Shown here in pieces: positions 35,703 through 44,320 of a DNA stretch of 64,000 nt. Position 1 is the stretch's first letter; every line of letters starts with the position of its first letter. The DNA is taken from NCBI RefSeq assembly GCF_900105075.1, contig NZ_FNSK01000001.1, forward strand, positions 943,001-1,007,000, given 5' to 3'. The notes under the pieces were generated by a model that made no database searches, was not told the origin of the DNA, and worked only from the letters and a program-made list of their open reading frames with translations. This DNA is from Rhodobacter sp. 24-YEA-8. Lineage in GTDB: Bacteria; Pseudomonadota; Alphaproteobacteria; Rhodobacterales; Rhodobacteraceae. The position numbers and the translations under genes are program-made.

Positions 35703-35940
35703 GCGCGGCGTGGAAGTGCCGGTCACCTATGTGAATGCGCCGGATCTGTCGCTGGCTGTGCTGAATGTCGAAGGGACACAGATCACGCTGGAGATCGAAA
35801 CCTCTGCCTCCGGTGCCCGCTATGGCTGGCCCTCGGATGGGGCGCATTACATCTGGTGGACAAAGGGCGAAACCGCCTTCCTGATGTGGTCGGAAGGTGG
35901 TGAGGAAAAGACCATCCTCGACGGCTGCCAGCAGCAATAA
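35590..35940 (+). CDS. MliC-family lysozyme inhibitor-like protein
   Basis: 116 residues with a cleavable signal (MRNGSVAAAALFATTLIATMAQAEA) and no lipobox. The mature part has the MliC eight-stranded pattern: TTRYLCERGVEVPVTYVN, a middle YGWPSDGAHYIWWTKGETAFLMW and a final ILDGC pairing with the first Cys. MliC/PliC proteins inhibit C-type lysozyme in the periplasm; some members only share the fold. The ATG at 35590 follows a perfect GGAGG eight bases upstream. A hairpin terminator follows the stop. Confidence 0.85.
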   Translation: MRNGSVAAAALFATTLIATMAQAEAQDSTFQTTRYLCERGVEVPVTYVNAPDLSLAVLNVEGTQITLEIETSASGARYGWPSDGAHYIWWTKGETAFLMWSEGGEEKTILDGCQQQ

Positions 35941-35948
35941 AGCAAATC

Positions 35949-35971
35949 GCCCGGGCTGCTGCTCCGGGCGG
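35949..35971 (+). terminator. Hairpin after mliC-like gene
   Basis: CGCCCGG and CCGGGCG pair over a nine-base loop, nine bases after the stop. It has no U-run. The tandem-hairpin repeat follows at once. Confidence 0.5.
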
Positions 35972-35981
35972 TTGCCAGAAG

Positions 35982-36025
35982 CCGAAATCTTCAAAGATTT
36001 CGGCACGGTTCCTTTGAAAGGAACC
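35982..36025. repeat. Tandem-hairpin repeat, copy 2
   Basis: CCGAAATCTTCAAAGATTTCGG (first arm pair, 35982-36003) and GGTTCCTTTGAAAGGAACC (36007-36025) mirror the two hairpins at 24915-24957 in opposite order, so this copy is inverted. It separates convergent mliC and grxD. Confidence 0.8.
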
Positions 36026-36049
36026 GGCGCGGGTGGGACGCGCGCGCCC

Positions 36050-36409
36050 TCAGCCGTTGGCTTCGCGGATCTTGTCAGCGGCTTCCTTGTTAAAGCTGAC
36101 GCCGTTCTTCTCGAACAGCGCATCCAGCTCGCCCGAAAGCGTCATCTCGGTCACGATATCGCAGCCGCCGACGAATTCGCCTTTGACGTAAAGCTGCGGG
36201 ATGGTCGGCCAGTCGGAGAAATCCTTGATCCCCTGACGGATTTCCGCATCGGCCAGCACATTCACATCGGCAAAGTCGACGCCCATGTAATTCAGCACCC
36301 CCGCGACGCGGCTGGAAAAGCCACATTGCGGCATGGTCTTGGTGCCCTTCATGAACAGCACCACAGCGTTTTTCTCGACGGTTTCGCGGATCTGATCCTG
36401 CGCGCTCAT
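36050..36409 (-). CDS. grxD: Monothiol glutaredoxin (Grx4/GrxD type)
   Basis: 119 residues. The CGFS active site is at residues 29-32 ([12 protein letters not shown]), with Lys21 and the [19 protein letters not shown] glutathione-binding region. CGFS glutaredoxins carry a glutathione-ligated [2Fe-2S] cluster and partner with BolA in cluster trafficking and iron regulation. It lies 157 bases downstream of a bolA gene on the same strand, matching that partnership. The start at 36409 follows GAGAGGAAACTGAA. Confidence 0.97.
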   Translation of the reverse strand: MSAQDQIRETVEKNAVVLFMKGTKTMPQCGFSSRVAGVLNYMGVDFADVNVLADAEIRQGIKDFSDWPTIPQLYVKGEFVGGCDIVTEMTLSGELDALFEKNGVSFNKEAADKIREANG

Positions 36410-36566
36410 TTCAGTTTCCTCTCGGCTCGCCAGTGCTCGGCCCGGCGTTTATGCGGCGTAGCTGCCGCCATGTTTCAGAAAGCCCTGCAACTGCCGCAGC
36501 ACCCGGCAAGGGGAAGCAGCGCGGAAAGTGCCGCCGGACCCTGCAGAGACGCTCCGGCATATATGC

Positions 36567-36809
36567 TCATTCCGGTGCCTTGGTGGTCAGTGCCAGGGCA
36601 TGCAATTCTCCATGCGCCCCGTCCATCTTGCCCTTCAGGCTGGCATAGACGGCGCGCTGCTGCTGCACGCGGTTCATATCGCGGAAGCTCTCGTCGATCA
36701 CTTCTGCCGCCCAGTGATTTCCGTCTCCCGCGAGATCGGTGATGGTGATCTTTGCCTCGGGGAAGGTCTCCCGGATCAGGGCCTCAATATCCTTGCCTTC
36801 CATTGGCAT
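36567..36809 (-). CDS. BolA-family protein (partner of GrxD)
   Basis: 80 residues with the BolA fold: IEALIRETFPEAKITITDL, GDGNHWAAEVI, and QQQRAVYASLKGKM followed by GELHALALTT. Compared with the BolA at 9851, it is the shorter YrbA/IbaG-like type, with His in GNHW as the cluster ligand region. It should form the [2Fe-2S] heterodimer with the adjacent glutaredoxin. The start at 36809 (MPMEGKD) follows AAGGAGCAGCCCG; MEGKD six bases on is an alternative. Confidence 0.92.
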   Translation of the reverse strand: MPMEGKDIEALIRETFPEAKITITDLAGDGNHWAAEVIDESFRDMNRVQQQRAVYASLKGKMDGAHGELHALALTTKAPE

Positions 36810-36876
36810 CGGGCTGCTCCTTGCTCATTCGCTGAAAGATGTAAGCTCTGGTTGCAGGGGCTGCAAGGGAGATGGC

Positions 36877-37377
36877 TCAGCGCGCCTCTTGCCAGTCACT
36901 GCGCAGCAGGCCGAAAAGATGCAGATCGACATTGCGCCCGACATCCGGGCGATACCAGTGTTCGCGCTGCACGCCCTCGCGCCGGAAGCCGAGCTTTTCA
37001 TAAAGCGCCATCGCGCGCGGGTTCTCGCCCGAGGCATCAAGCCAGAGGCGGCGCGCCTGCAGCCTGTCGAACCCATAGCAGATCAGCTGTCCGACAAAGG
37101 CGCGCCCGCGCCCGCCGCCGGTCACGGCCAGCGCGAGGCGGCGCAATTCTGTCCTTCCTGACGGATCGCCGATCTCGCAAAAGAGAGCATAGCCGATCGC
37201 GGTGCCATTCTCTTCGGCGATCAGCAGACGGGAATCGGGTGCGGAGACATAGGCGGCCAAAGCGGCCTCGTCCTCGTCGGTGATGAAAGCGCGGTTTTCG
37301 GGACGCTGCGCGAGGGCGCGAATAAAGGCGAAATCGCTGACGGTGGCCAGTCTCAGATCGATTGGATGCAGAACCAT
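36877..37377 (-). CDS. GNAT-family N-acetyltransferase
   Basis: 166 residues with the GNAT fold. It has LRLATVSDFAFIRALAQRPEN at the start, LRRLALAVTGGGRGRAFVGQLI (acetyl-CoA pyrophosphate loop, here GGGRGRA) and NPRAMALYEKLGFRREG near the end. It is of the RimJ/RimI-like class; the substrate is unknown. Its start lies one base from the stop of the preceding acetyltransferase gene, so the two are cotranscribed with purL. Confidence 0.88.
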   Translation of the reverse strand: MVLHPIDLRLATVSDFAFIRALAQRPENRAFITDEDEAALAAYVSAPDSRLLIAEENGTAIGYALFCEIGDPSGRTELRRLALAVTGGGRGRAFVGQLICYGFDRLQARRLWLDASGENPRAMALYEKLGFRREGVQREHWYRPDVGRNVDLHLFGLLRSDWQEAR

Positions 37378-37378
37378 C

Positions 37379-37837
37379 TCAGCCCCTTATCTTCTGCCAT
37401 TCCGGCGCCAGCATCGAGAACGCATGGCAATCGACCCAGATGCCGCCCCGCTTCCAGCATTGCCGCATATTGCCCTCGAAGGTGAAGCCCGCGCGCCGCA
37501 TCGCGGTCATGCCGGCAGCATTGTCGAACACCACGTCACACATCAGACGATGCGCGCCCAGCTCGTCAAACACCACTGCCAGCATGTCCCGGATCAGTTT
37601 TTGCCCCTGGCCCGGACCATCGACCGCGAAATTGTCGAGATACCAGACCTGGTCATAAAGCATATGCAATGTCGCAAAGCCCGCAAAACCCTGGTCCTCG
37701 CGGATCAGGATCTCGCAATCTTCGGCCTCCAGCATCTCGTGCAGCTGGTCGATGCCCTTATCCATCAGGGCAGAAGGGTGGGCCTTGATCAGGAGGTCCA
37801 CCCGGGCAAGATCATCCGCTGTTGCGCGCCGGATCAC
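37379..37837 (-). CDS. GNAT-family N-acetyltransferase
   Basis: 152 residues. Core elements are [16 protein letters not shown], a [22 protein letters not shown] acetyl-CoA segment, and a final [21 protein letters not shown]. The substrate is unknown. The start codon is GTG and overlaps the purL stop as GTGA, a sign of translational coupling. Two GNAT genes in tandem after purL is not an arrangement I know a function for. Confidence 0.85.
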   Translation of the reverse strand: MIRRATADDLARVDLLIKAHPSALMDKGIDQLHEMLEAEDCEILIREDQGFAGFATLHMLYDQVWYLDNFAVDGPGQGQKLIRDMLAVVFDELGAHRLMCDVVFDNAAGMTAMRRAGFTFEGNMRQCWKRGGIWVDCHAFSMLAPEWQKIRG

Positions 37838-40008
37838 AGACCCACAGCAGTGGCAAAGGCACTGCGATACAGTTCCGAAAGCCCGGCGAGGGAGGCGCTG
37901 TCCTCGCCGAACGTCACCTTGTCGCCGCCGAAAGCGCCGATCCGGGTGACTGCGACGCCCGCGGCGATGGCTGCGGCCTCGATCTCAGCCGCAGCGCTTT
38001 CGCGGACTGCGAGCAGATAGCGCGCCTGATCTTCGCCAAAGAGCGCCGAGGTGTCGCCCGGGATCAGGGTGATGCCGGTGCCGGCCGCTTCTGCCATTTC
38101 AAAAGCCGCCAGCGCCAGGCCGCCATCGCTGAGATCAGAGGCTGCGGTGATCGATTTGCGATGGGCGCGGACGAAATCGCCGTTTTTCTTTTCTGCGGCC
38201 AGGTCGACCGGCGGCGCATCGCCGCGCTCGTCGCCAAAGGCTTCTGCGATCAGGGCGGACTGGCCGAGATGGCCAAAGCTTTCGCCAATCAGCAGCGCCA
38301 CGTCACCGGCTTGCGGCTTGCCGTTGATCAGATCATCAAGCGAGGCGAGGATCCCCACCGCGCCGATCGTCGGCGTCGGCAGGATGCCCGAGCCATCGGT
38401 CTCGTTGTAAAGCGACACGTTGCCCGAAACGATCGGCATGTCGAGCGCCGAAACCGCCTCGCCGATGCCTTTGATGGCACCGACGAATTGCCCCATGATT
38501 TCAGGCTTTTCGGGGTTGCCGAAATTCATATTGTCGGTGGTCGCCAGCGGCAGCGCGCCCATGGCGGTCAGGTTGCGATAGGCCTCGGCCACTGCCTGTT
38601 TGCCACCTTCGAACGGGTTCGCCCTGACATAGCGCGGCGTCACATCCGAGGTGAAAGCCAGCGCCTTGGTCGTGCCGTGCACGCGCACGACGCCTGCGGG
38701 CAGGCCCGGGGTGACGACGGTATCGGCGCCGACCTGGCTGTCATATTGTTCGAACACCCAGCCCTTATGGGCGTAGTTCGGGCTCGACAGCAGCACTTTC
38801 AGCCCGTCGATTGCCCCGATCTGCGGCACTGCGCCCAGCGGTTCGGCTTTCGGCGTTTCGACCCAGGGGCGGTTATATTCCGGCGCGCTCGAAGACAGCT
38901 TTGACAGCTGGATATCTGCCTTGATCTCATTACCGTGCAGGATCAGGAAGCGGTCTTCCGGGATCGTCTCGCCCACGATGGCGAAATCGAGATCCCATTT
39001 CACAAAGATCGCGCGGGCGACATCTTCCAGCTCGGGGTTCAGAACCATGAGCATCCGCTCCTGGCTTTCCGAGAGCATCATCTCATAGGCGGTCATATTG
39101 GCTTCGCGCTGCGGCACCTGATCAAGCTGCAGTTTGATCCCGAGGCCACCCTTGTCGCCCATCTCGACCGCCGAACAGGTGAGGCCCGCAGCCCCCATAT
39201 CCTGGATCGAGATCACAGCGCCGGTCTGCATCAGCTCAAGGCAGGCTTCCAGCAGGCGCTTTTCGGTGAAGGGGTCGCCGACCTGAACAGTGGGGCGTTT
39301 TTCCTCGATCGTGTCGTCGAATTCGGCGGAGGCCATGGTTGCGCCGCCAACGCCGTCACGGCCGGTCTTGGCGCCCAGGTAGACCACCGGCATGCCGACT
39401 CCGCTCGCCGCCGAATAGAAGATCTTGTCGGTATCGGCGAGGCCCGCCGCGAAAGCGTTCACGAGGCAGTTGCCATTATAGGATTTGTGGAAGCGCACTT
39501 CGCCGCCCACGGTCGGCACGCCGAAGGCATTGCCGTAGGAGCCGACGCCCTCGACCACGCCCTTCACCAGATGCGCGGTCTTGTGATGCGAGGGCAGGCC
39601 GAACGACAGCGCATTCATCGCAGCGATGGGCCGCGCACCCATGGTGAAGACGTCGCGCAGGATGCCGCCGACGCCGGTCGCGGCGCCCTGATGCGGCTCG
39701 ATGTAAGAGGGGTGGTTGTGGCTTTCCATCTTGAAGATGACCGCCTGACCATCGCCGATATCCACCACGCCGGCATTCTCGCCCGGGCCGCAGATCACCT
39801 GCGGGCCGGTCGTGGGCAGGGTGCGCAGCCAGACCTTCGATGATTTATAGGAGCAATGCTCGTTCCACATCGCCGAAAAGATGCCTAGCTCGGTGAAAGA
39901 GGGCGCGCGGCCGAGGATCTCCAGCAGGCGCGCATATTCGTCGGGTTTGATCCCATGCGAGGCGATGAGCTCCGGGGTGATTGCGGGGTCGCGTGCGGCG
40001 TCTGACAT
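37834..40008 (-). CDS. purL: Phosphoribosylformylglycinamidine synthase subunit PurL
   Basis: 724 residues, the small PurL of the PurSQL type. Motifs include [59 protein letters not shown] and [14 protein letters not shown]. It converts FGAR to FGAM with ATP, using ammonia delivered by PurQ. PurS and PurQ are not in the window. The start at 40008 ([12 protein letters not shown]) follows CGGAGGCCCGATC. It heads the purL - GNAT - GNAT - bolA - grxD run. Confidence 0.98.
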   Translation of the reverse strand: MSDAARDPAITPELIASHGIKPDEYARLLEILGRAPSFTELGIFSAMWNEHCSYKSSKVWLRTLPTTGPQVICGPGENAGVVDIGDGQAVIFKMESHNHPSYIEPHQGAATGVGGILRDVFTMGARPIAAMNALSFGLPSHHKTAHLVKGVVEGVGSYGNAFGVPTVGGEVRFHKSYNGNCLVNAFAAGLADTDKIFYSAASGVGMPVVYLGAKTGRDGVGGATMASAEFDDTIEEKRPTVQVGDPFTEKRLLEACLELMQTGAVISIQDMGAAGLTCSAVEMGDKGGLGIKLQLDQVPQREANMTAYEMMLSESQERMLMVLNPELEDVARAIFVKWDLDFAIVGETIPEDRFLILHGNEIKADIQLSKLSSSAPEYNRPWVETPKAEPLGAVPQIGAIDGLKVLLSSPNYAHKGWVFEQYDSQVGADTVVTPGLPAGVVRVHGTTKALAFTSDVTPRYVRANPFEGGKQAVAEAYRNLTAMGALPLATTDNMNFGNPEKPEIMGQFVGAIKGIGEAVSALDMPIVSGNVSLYNETDGSGILPTPTIGAVGILASLDDLINGKPQAGDVALLIGESFGHLGQSALIAEAFGDERGDAPPVDLAAEKKNGDFVRAHRKSITAASDLSDGGLALAAFEMAEAAGTGITLIPGDTSALFGEDQARYLLAVRESAAAEIEAAAIAAGVAVTRIGAFGGDKVTFGEDSASLAGLSELYRSAFATAVGL

Positions 40009-40639
40009 GATCGGGCCTCCGGGTCTGCAGCTCTGGTCTGGTCGGGCCTGCTGCGGCACTTCTGCGGCAATGCAGGAAATCTGCGCGCGTCTTATTGCAT
40101 GACGCGCGCCTGGGGAAGGGCTCTGCCCGGTTTGCGGCAGGAATAGGCGTCAGGATAATGCGCAGATGCGACAAAGGCGCCGCCGGGGCGCGCAGCCTTG
40201 CTGCCGCTGGTGGGTTTCTCCGGCGATTCTGCGCGTGCAGCGGCCCGTTGGCACAAAGCAAAAAAAAGGCCGAGCAAAGCTCGGCCCAAGTCCAACAGGG
40301 AGGTATGAGGCCGATCAGGTTGCCCCGATCCGTGCCTCGTAGCCTGATTTATGGGCTGTTTGCGAATTATGCAAGTGCAGCAATGTCGCAGTCCGGGCAA
40401 TGCTGCCATGCGCTCTCCGCATGGCTGCTTCTTCGCCTTGTTTGCGGTAACGCCGCAACGCAGATTCCGGTCTCATCCTGAACCCGGCAGGGAGGGTCAA
40501 TGGCCGGCCCATTCCCTCGGAACCGCCATCGTGGGCCGGTCAGCACCCCCTCAGGAATGAGGGCTGTGTTGCACAGGATATGGCAGAGAGAACGGGTACC
40601 GCCGCAGGGCGAAAGTGGTCTGTGCCTAAGCGAGGCGTC
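40009..40639. other. 631-base non-coding region between purL and a LysR gene
   Basis: It holds the purL promoter, a strong terminator and candidate small RNA on the minus strand (40258-40374), and two further hairpins near the LysR 3' end: GGCCGGCCCA/TGGGCCGGTC (40502-40541) and CCCTCA-GGAA-TGAGGG (40549-40564). No protein gene is supported. Confidence 0.5.
40258..40374 (-). ncRNA. Candidate small RNA with intrinsic terminator
   Basis: On the minus strand GGCCGAGC-TTT-GCTCGGCC is followed by TTTTTTTT, an excellent terminator with no protein gene nearby to end. Upstream are TTGCAT (40374-40369), a 17-base spacer and TAAATC (40351-40346), a usable promoter. The predicted transcript is about 80 bases. 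It exposes ACCTCCCT, complementary to a Shine-Dalgarno sequence, just before the terminator. Such CCUCC-loop RNAs are known in Rhodobacter as post-transcriptional regulators; I see no direct family match. Confidence 0.5.
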
Positions 40640-41533
40640 TCAGCTGCCGTGACTGCGGCGGAAGGTCGAGATCTCTTCCGTCACGAAATCGCGGAAGGCG
40701 GCCACGCGTTTCGAGTGCCGCAGTTCCTCGGGATAGGCGAGGAAGACCGGCACTTCGCCCGATTCGATGTCTTCCAGCACCCGCACCAGATGCGGGTTTT
40801 CCTCGGTCGTGTAATCGGGCAGCACACCGATGCCGAGATGGTTGATCACGCCCTGCTGCACACCGAAATAGTTGTTCACATGCAGCGTCGAGGGGATGTC
40901 ATATGCCATGATCTCCTGCACCAGCCGCGCGCCTGCCGCTACCTGGGGGGTGCCGGGATGCTGGCAGATCAGGCGGTGCTGGCTGAGATCGGCCATGGTT
41001 TTCGGCGTGCCGTTGCGGGCGAGATAATCCGGCGTCGCGTAAAGGCGCATGCGGATATTCATCAGCCGGCGACGGATCAGATCGGCCTGGCTGGGTTCTT
41101 TCATGCGGATCGCGACATCGGCCTCGCGCATCGGCAGGTCGAGGACACGCTCTTCGAGCATGAGGTCAATCTTGAGCGCCGGGAATTTGTCGTAAAGCCG
41201 CGCGAGACGGGGAGCGAGCCAGAGCGTGCCAAACCCCATCGTCGTGGTGACGCGCAATTCGCCAAAGACCTCATCCTCGCTGTCGCGGATGCGGGCTGCG
41301 GCGGCATCGAGCCGTTTTGCCATGGCCTGTGTGGCTTCGAACAGAAGCTCGCCCTGTTCGGTCAGGATAAGACCGCGCGCATGACGGTGGAACAGCGTCA
41401 CATCGAGGCTTTCCTCAAGTGCGCGGATCTGCCGGCTGACGGCGGATTGCGACAGATGCAGCACCTCGCCCGCATGGGTGAGGCTGCCTTTGTCGGCCAC
41501 CGCGTGAAAAATCCTCAGCTTATCCCAGTCCAT
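40640..41533 (-). CDS. LysR-family transcriptional regulator
   Basis: 297 residues. The N-terminal helix-turn-helix (GSLTHAGEVLHLSQSAVSRQIRALE) and effector domain (RVTTTMGFGTLWLAPRL and GVLPDYTTEENPHLVRVL) define the family. It is in the GcvA/AmpR-like subgroup that lacks a clear ligand signature. Divergent from murI across 213 bases, but control of murI is unlikely. The start at 41533 (MDWDKLRIFHAV) is preferred to one 13 residues upstream. Target and effector are unknown. Confidence 0.9.
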   Translation of the reverse strand: MDWDKLRIFHAVADKGSLTHAGEVLHLSQSAVSRQIRALEESLDVTLFHRHARGLILTEQGELLFEATQAMAKRLDAAAARIRDSEDEVFGELRVTTTMGFGTLWLAPRLARLYDKFPALKIDLMLEERVLDLPMREADVAIRMKEPSQADLIRRRLMNIRMRLYATPDYLARNGTPKTMADLSQHRLICQHPGTPQVAAGARLVQEIMAYDIPSTLHVNNYFGVQQGVINHLGIGVLPDYTTEENPHLVRVLEDIESGEVPVFLAYPEELRHSKRVAAFRDFVTEEISTFRRSHGS

Positions 41534-41746
41534 CTGTCTGCCCTGTTCCATCGGGTCGGGACAGTAGCACAAGCTATGCGCCGGGGGAAAACCTGATCAC
41601 GCATTTTTGCTGTGACGACAGGGATTTGGCAGGAAAGTCACGGATGCCCCGACGGCAGGCCCTTTCACGGTGTATCTGTTGCGCCTATGATTGCAGCATA
41701 AGGCGGTGAACCCGTCAGATTTTCCACCCGGTGAGAGGGCAGGCAG

Positions 41747-42559
41747 ATGGCAGTTGGCGTTTTTGATTCGGGTTTGGGCGGGCTGACGGTGCTGGATGCG
41801 GTCTCGCGCCGCCTGCCGGAAGTGCCCTTTGTCTATTTTGGCGACAATGCCCATGCGCCTTATGGCGTGCGCACCGCCGATGACATTTACAACCTGACCT
41901 GTGCGGCAGTGGAACGGCTCTGGGCCGAGGGCTGCGATCTTGTGATCCTCGCCTGTAACACGGCGTCAGCTGCGGCTTTGCGGCGGATGCAGGAGACCTG
42001 GCTGCCGTCTGACAAGCGGGTGCTCGGTGTGTTCGTGCCGCTGATCGAGGCGCTGACCGAACGGCAATGGGGCGACAATTCGCCGCCGCGCGAGGTTGCG
42101 GTGAAACATGTGGCGCTGTTTGCGACGCCTGCAACGGTATCCTCGCGCGCCTTCCAGCGCGAATTGGCGTTTCGTGCGATCGGGGTCGATGTCGAGGCGC
42201 AGCCCTGCGGCGGTGTGGTCGATGCGATCGAACAGGGTGATGAGATCCTTGCCGAAGCACTTGTGCGCAGCCATGTCGAGGCGTTGAAGCGCCGGATGCC
42301 GCAGCCCGAGGCCGCGATCCTTGGCTGCACGCATTACCCTTTGATGGAAAAGACCTTTCAGGAGGCTCTGGGCGAGGGGGTCAGGGTTTACAGCCAGGCG
42401 AGGCTGGTGGCCGAAAGCCTGAGCGACTACCTGGAGCGGCGGCCGGAAATGCTTGGACCGGGCACCGTGTCGAAGTTTCTGACCACCGGCGACCCGGTCT
42501 CGGTTTCGGCCCATGCGACACAATTCCTGCGTCGCGGCATCAAATTCGAAAAAGCCTGA
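41747..42559 (+). CDS. murI: Glutamate racemase
   Basis: 270 residues. It starts [18 protein letters not shown], has [10 protein letters not shown], and both catalytic cysteines: LACNTASA and LGCTHYPL. It makes D-glutamate for peptidoglycan in the cytoplasm. The ATG at 41747 follows GAGAGGGCAGGCAG. It is convergent with thiE. No other cell-wall genes are adjacent. Confidence 0.96.
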   Translation: MAVGVFDSGLGGLTVLDAVSRRLPEVPFVYFGDNAHAPYGVRTADDIYNLTCAAVERLWAEGCDLVILACNTASAAALRRMQETWLPSDKRVLGVFVPLIEALTERQWGDNSPPREVAVKHVALFATPATVSSRAFQRELAFRAIGVDVEAQPCGGVVDAIEQGDEILAEALVRSHVEALKRRMPQPEAAILGCTHYPLMEKTFQEALGEGVRVYSQARLVAESLSDYLERRPEMLGPGTVSKFLTTGDPVSVSAHATQFLRRGIKFEKA

Positions 42560-42620
42560 AACAGTCGGGAAGATCATGGCGGCGACGGCCGGAGAGGTCG
42601 TCGCGCGCGGACAGAAGGTC

Positions 42621-43241
42621 TCAGCCCAACGGTGCGATCAGCGTTTTCAGCGCCGCGAGCGGGTCTTCGGCGCGCCAGATCTCTTCGCCAATCGCGAAAT
42701 GGTCGGTGACGGGGGCGAAACGGGTGATCAGCGCGGGCGTCAACGCGCCTTCGGCGATCACCGGCACTTCGATCACTTCTGACCACCATTCGAACAGGTC
42801 CCAGTCGACCTGGCTGCCATCGCCGAGACCGGTTTCACCGACCGGGCCAAAGGCCACGTAATCGGCACCGGCTTCGGCGGCATTCATCCCCTCATGGCGG
42901 GTGATGCCGCAATGGGCGCCGATGATCGCATCCTGGCCGAGATCTTTGCGCGCCTTTCTGACCGAACGCGCGCCATCGGTGAGATGCACGCCGTCAAGAC
43001 CGTGACGCTCGACCAGCAGCAGGTGGTTGTCGATCACCACCGCCACGTCGCGCTGATGCGCGATATCGCGGCAGATATCAGCGGCCAGACCCTGGTCATC
43101 GATGTTTTTCGTGGCCAGCGAGATGCGCAGACAGGCGATTTCCACCGCATCAAGCACCCGCGCCAGCTGGTCCGGGAACAGGTCGGTCTGGAAGCTCGGG
43201 GGGGTGATCAGATTGATCTGCGGGCGGTCATCTGCGGCCAT
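42621..43241 (-). CDS. thiE: Thiamine phosphate synthase
   Basis: 206 residues with a ThiE-type TIM barrel: LRISLATKN, VVIDNHLLLVERHGLDGVHLTDG, AHCGITRHEGMNAAEAGADYVAFGPVG (phosphate-binding) and VIAEGALTP near the end. It joins the thiazole and pyrimidine halves of thiamine. The sequence is more divergent than E. coli ThiE, so a TenI-like role is possible. The start at 43241 (MAADDRPQ) is chosen because the earlier frame crosses a repeat. No TPP riboswitch is seen upstream. Confidence 0.85.
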   Translation of the reverse strand: MAADDRPQINLITPPSFQTDLFPDQLARVLDAVEIACLRISLATKNIDDQGLAADICRDIAHQRDVAVVIDNHLLLVERHGLDGVHLTDGARSVRKARKDLGQDAIIGAHCGITRHEGMNAAEAGADYVAFGPVGETGLGDGSQVDWDLFEWWSEVIEVPVIAEGALTPALITRFAPVTDHFAIGEEIWRAEDPLAALKTLIAPLG

Positions 43242-43307
43242 AATCAAAGGCTCCGTAACTGTGTCGGGCGGATTTAGCAGCGTTTGCGGGCTTTGGCTAT
43301 GGGCGGA

Positions 43308-43375
43308 AGGGGGCGCTGCCCCCGTCTGCGCTTTGCGCAGCCTCCCCCGGGATATTTTTGGACAGATGAAAGGGC
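43308..43375 (+). repeat. Dispersed palindromic element, single copy D
   Basis: GGGGGCGCTGCCCCC hairpin, then TGCGCTTTGCGCA, then CCCCCGGGATATTTTTGGACAGATGAAAGGG. It lies 63 bases before the trmJ start and between divergent thiE and trmJ. Confidence 0.8.
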
Positions 43376-43438
43376 TTTGCTTGTTTGCGCCCGGCTGAGA
43401 GGCTATCTGGCGGGCGGTTTTCAGATGGGGGCGCGCAG

Positions 43439-44209
43439 ATGGCACAGGCTGATATTGTGGATCCGGTGATCGTGCTGGTGCGGCCGCAGATGGGCGAGAA
43501 TATCGGCGCGGCGGCGCGGGCGATGCTGAATTTCGGACTGGACCGGATGCGGATTGTCGATCCGCGCGACGGCTGGCCGAACCCGAAGGCCAATGCGATG
43601 GCGAGCGGGGCGGGGCGGGTGCTGGATCAGGCCGGGGTGTTCCCGGATGTGGCGCACGCGGTTGCGGATTGCGATTTCGTTTTTGCCACCACGGCGCGGT
43701 CGCGCGAGCTGGTGAAAGAGGTTGTCACGCCCGAGCGTGCCATGGCGATGGCGCGCGAGATGGGGGCGGCGGGCAAGAAGATCGGGATCCTCTTCGGGCC
43801 GGAGCGGGCGGGGCTGGAGAATGGCGATATCATCCATGCCAATGCGATTGTGACGGTGCCGGTCAATCCCGAATTCTTTTCGCTGAATCTTGGCCAGTCG
43901 GTTCTGCTTCTGGCCTATGAATGGGGGCGCCAGGGCAGTGAGGTTCCGGCCTCGGCTATGGGCTTCGCGCGGACAGAACTGGCGAGCCGCGAAGAGGTGG
44001 AGCGGCTGGGCGATCATTACGAGATGCGGCTGGAGGAGGCGGGGTTCTTCTTTCCGCCCACCAAAGCTGCGGGCATGCGGCTGAACCTGAGGAATATGTG
44101 GGGGCGGCTGGCGCTGACCCGTGCCGAGGTACAGACTTTGCACGGGATGCTGCGTCAGATCCTGTTTCGCAAGGGCCAGGAAAGTGGCCAGGATGAGCCG
44201 CGCGGGTAA
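43439..44209 (+). CDS. trmJ: tRNA/rRNA methyltransferase, TrmJ/SpoU family
   Basis: 256 residues with a SPOUT knot: PVIVLVRPQMGENIGAAARAMLNFGL, DPRDGWPNPKA, ILFGPERAGLENGDI and VTVPVNPEFFSLNLGQSVLLLAYEWG. A short C-terminal helical extension follows. TrmJ methylates the 2'-O of tRNA position 32; the subfamily call rests on overall pattern, and related 2'-O-methyltransferases are possible. The start at 43439 (MAQADIV) gives the normal N-terminus; an upstream frame from 43385 is not conserved. Confidence 0.9.
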   Translation: MAQADIVDPVIVLVRPQMGENIGAAARAMLNFGLDRMRIVDPRDGWPNPKANAMASGAGRVLDQAGVFPDVAHAVADCDFVFATTARSRELVKEVVTPERAMAMAREMGAAGKKIGILFGPERAGLENGDIIHANAIVTVPVNPEFFSLNLGQSVLLLAYEWGRQGSEVPASAMGFARTELASREEVERLGDHYEMRLEEAGFFFPPTKAAGMRLNLRNMWGRLALTRAEVQTLHGMLRQILFRKGQESGQDEPRG

Positions 44210-44320
44210 TTTCCGGCGAACCCCTGCCGGTGGCCGCGAGAGGGCCCCGGCTCGGTCTTTGCCTGGCGGGGCGGATCGGGTAAACTTGCGCCAAATCTAA
44301 AACAAAGGCAGGCAGGCGTT

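Noticed and set aside
40306..40482. Short plus-strand peptide starting after GGGAGGT at about 40305
   Set aside because: The Shine-Dalgarno-like bases are only one base from the ATG, and the same bases are better explained as the CCUCC segment of the minus-strand small RNA.
42621..43438. TPP riboswitch upstream of thiE
   Set aside because: The spacer contains palindromic element D and no recognisable THI-box pairing elements.
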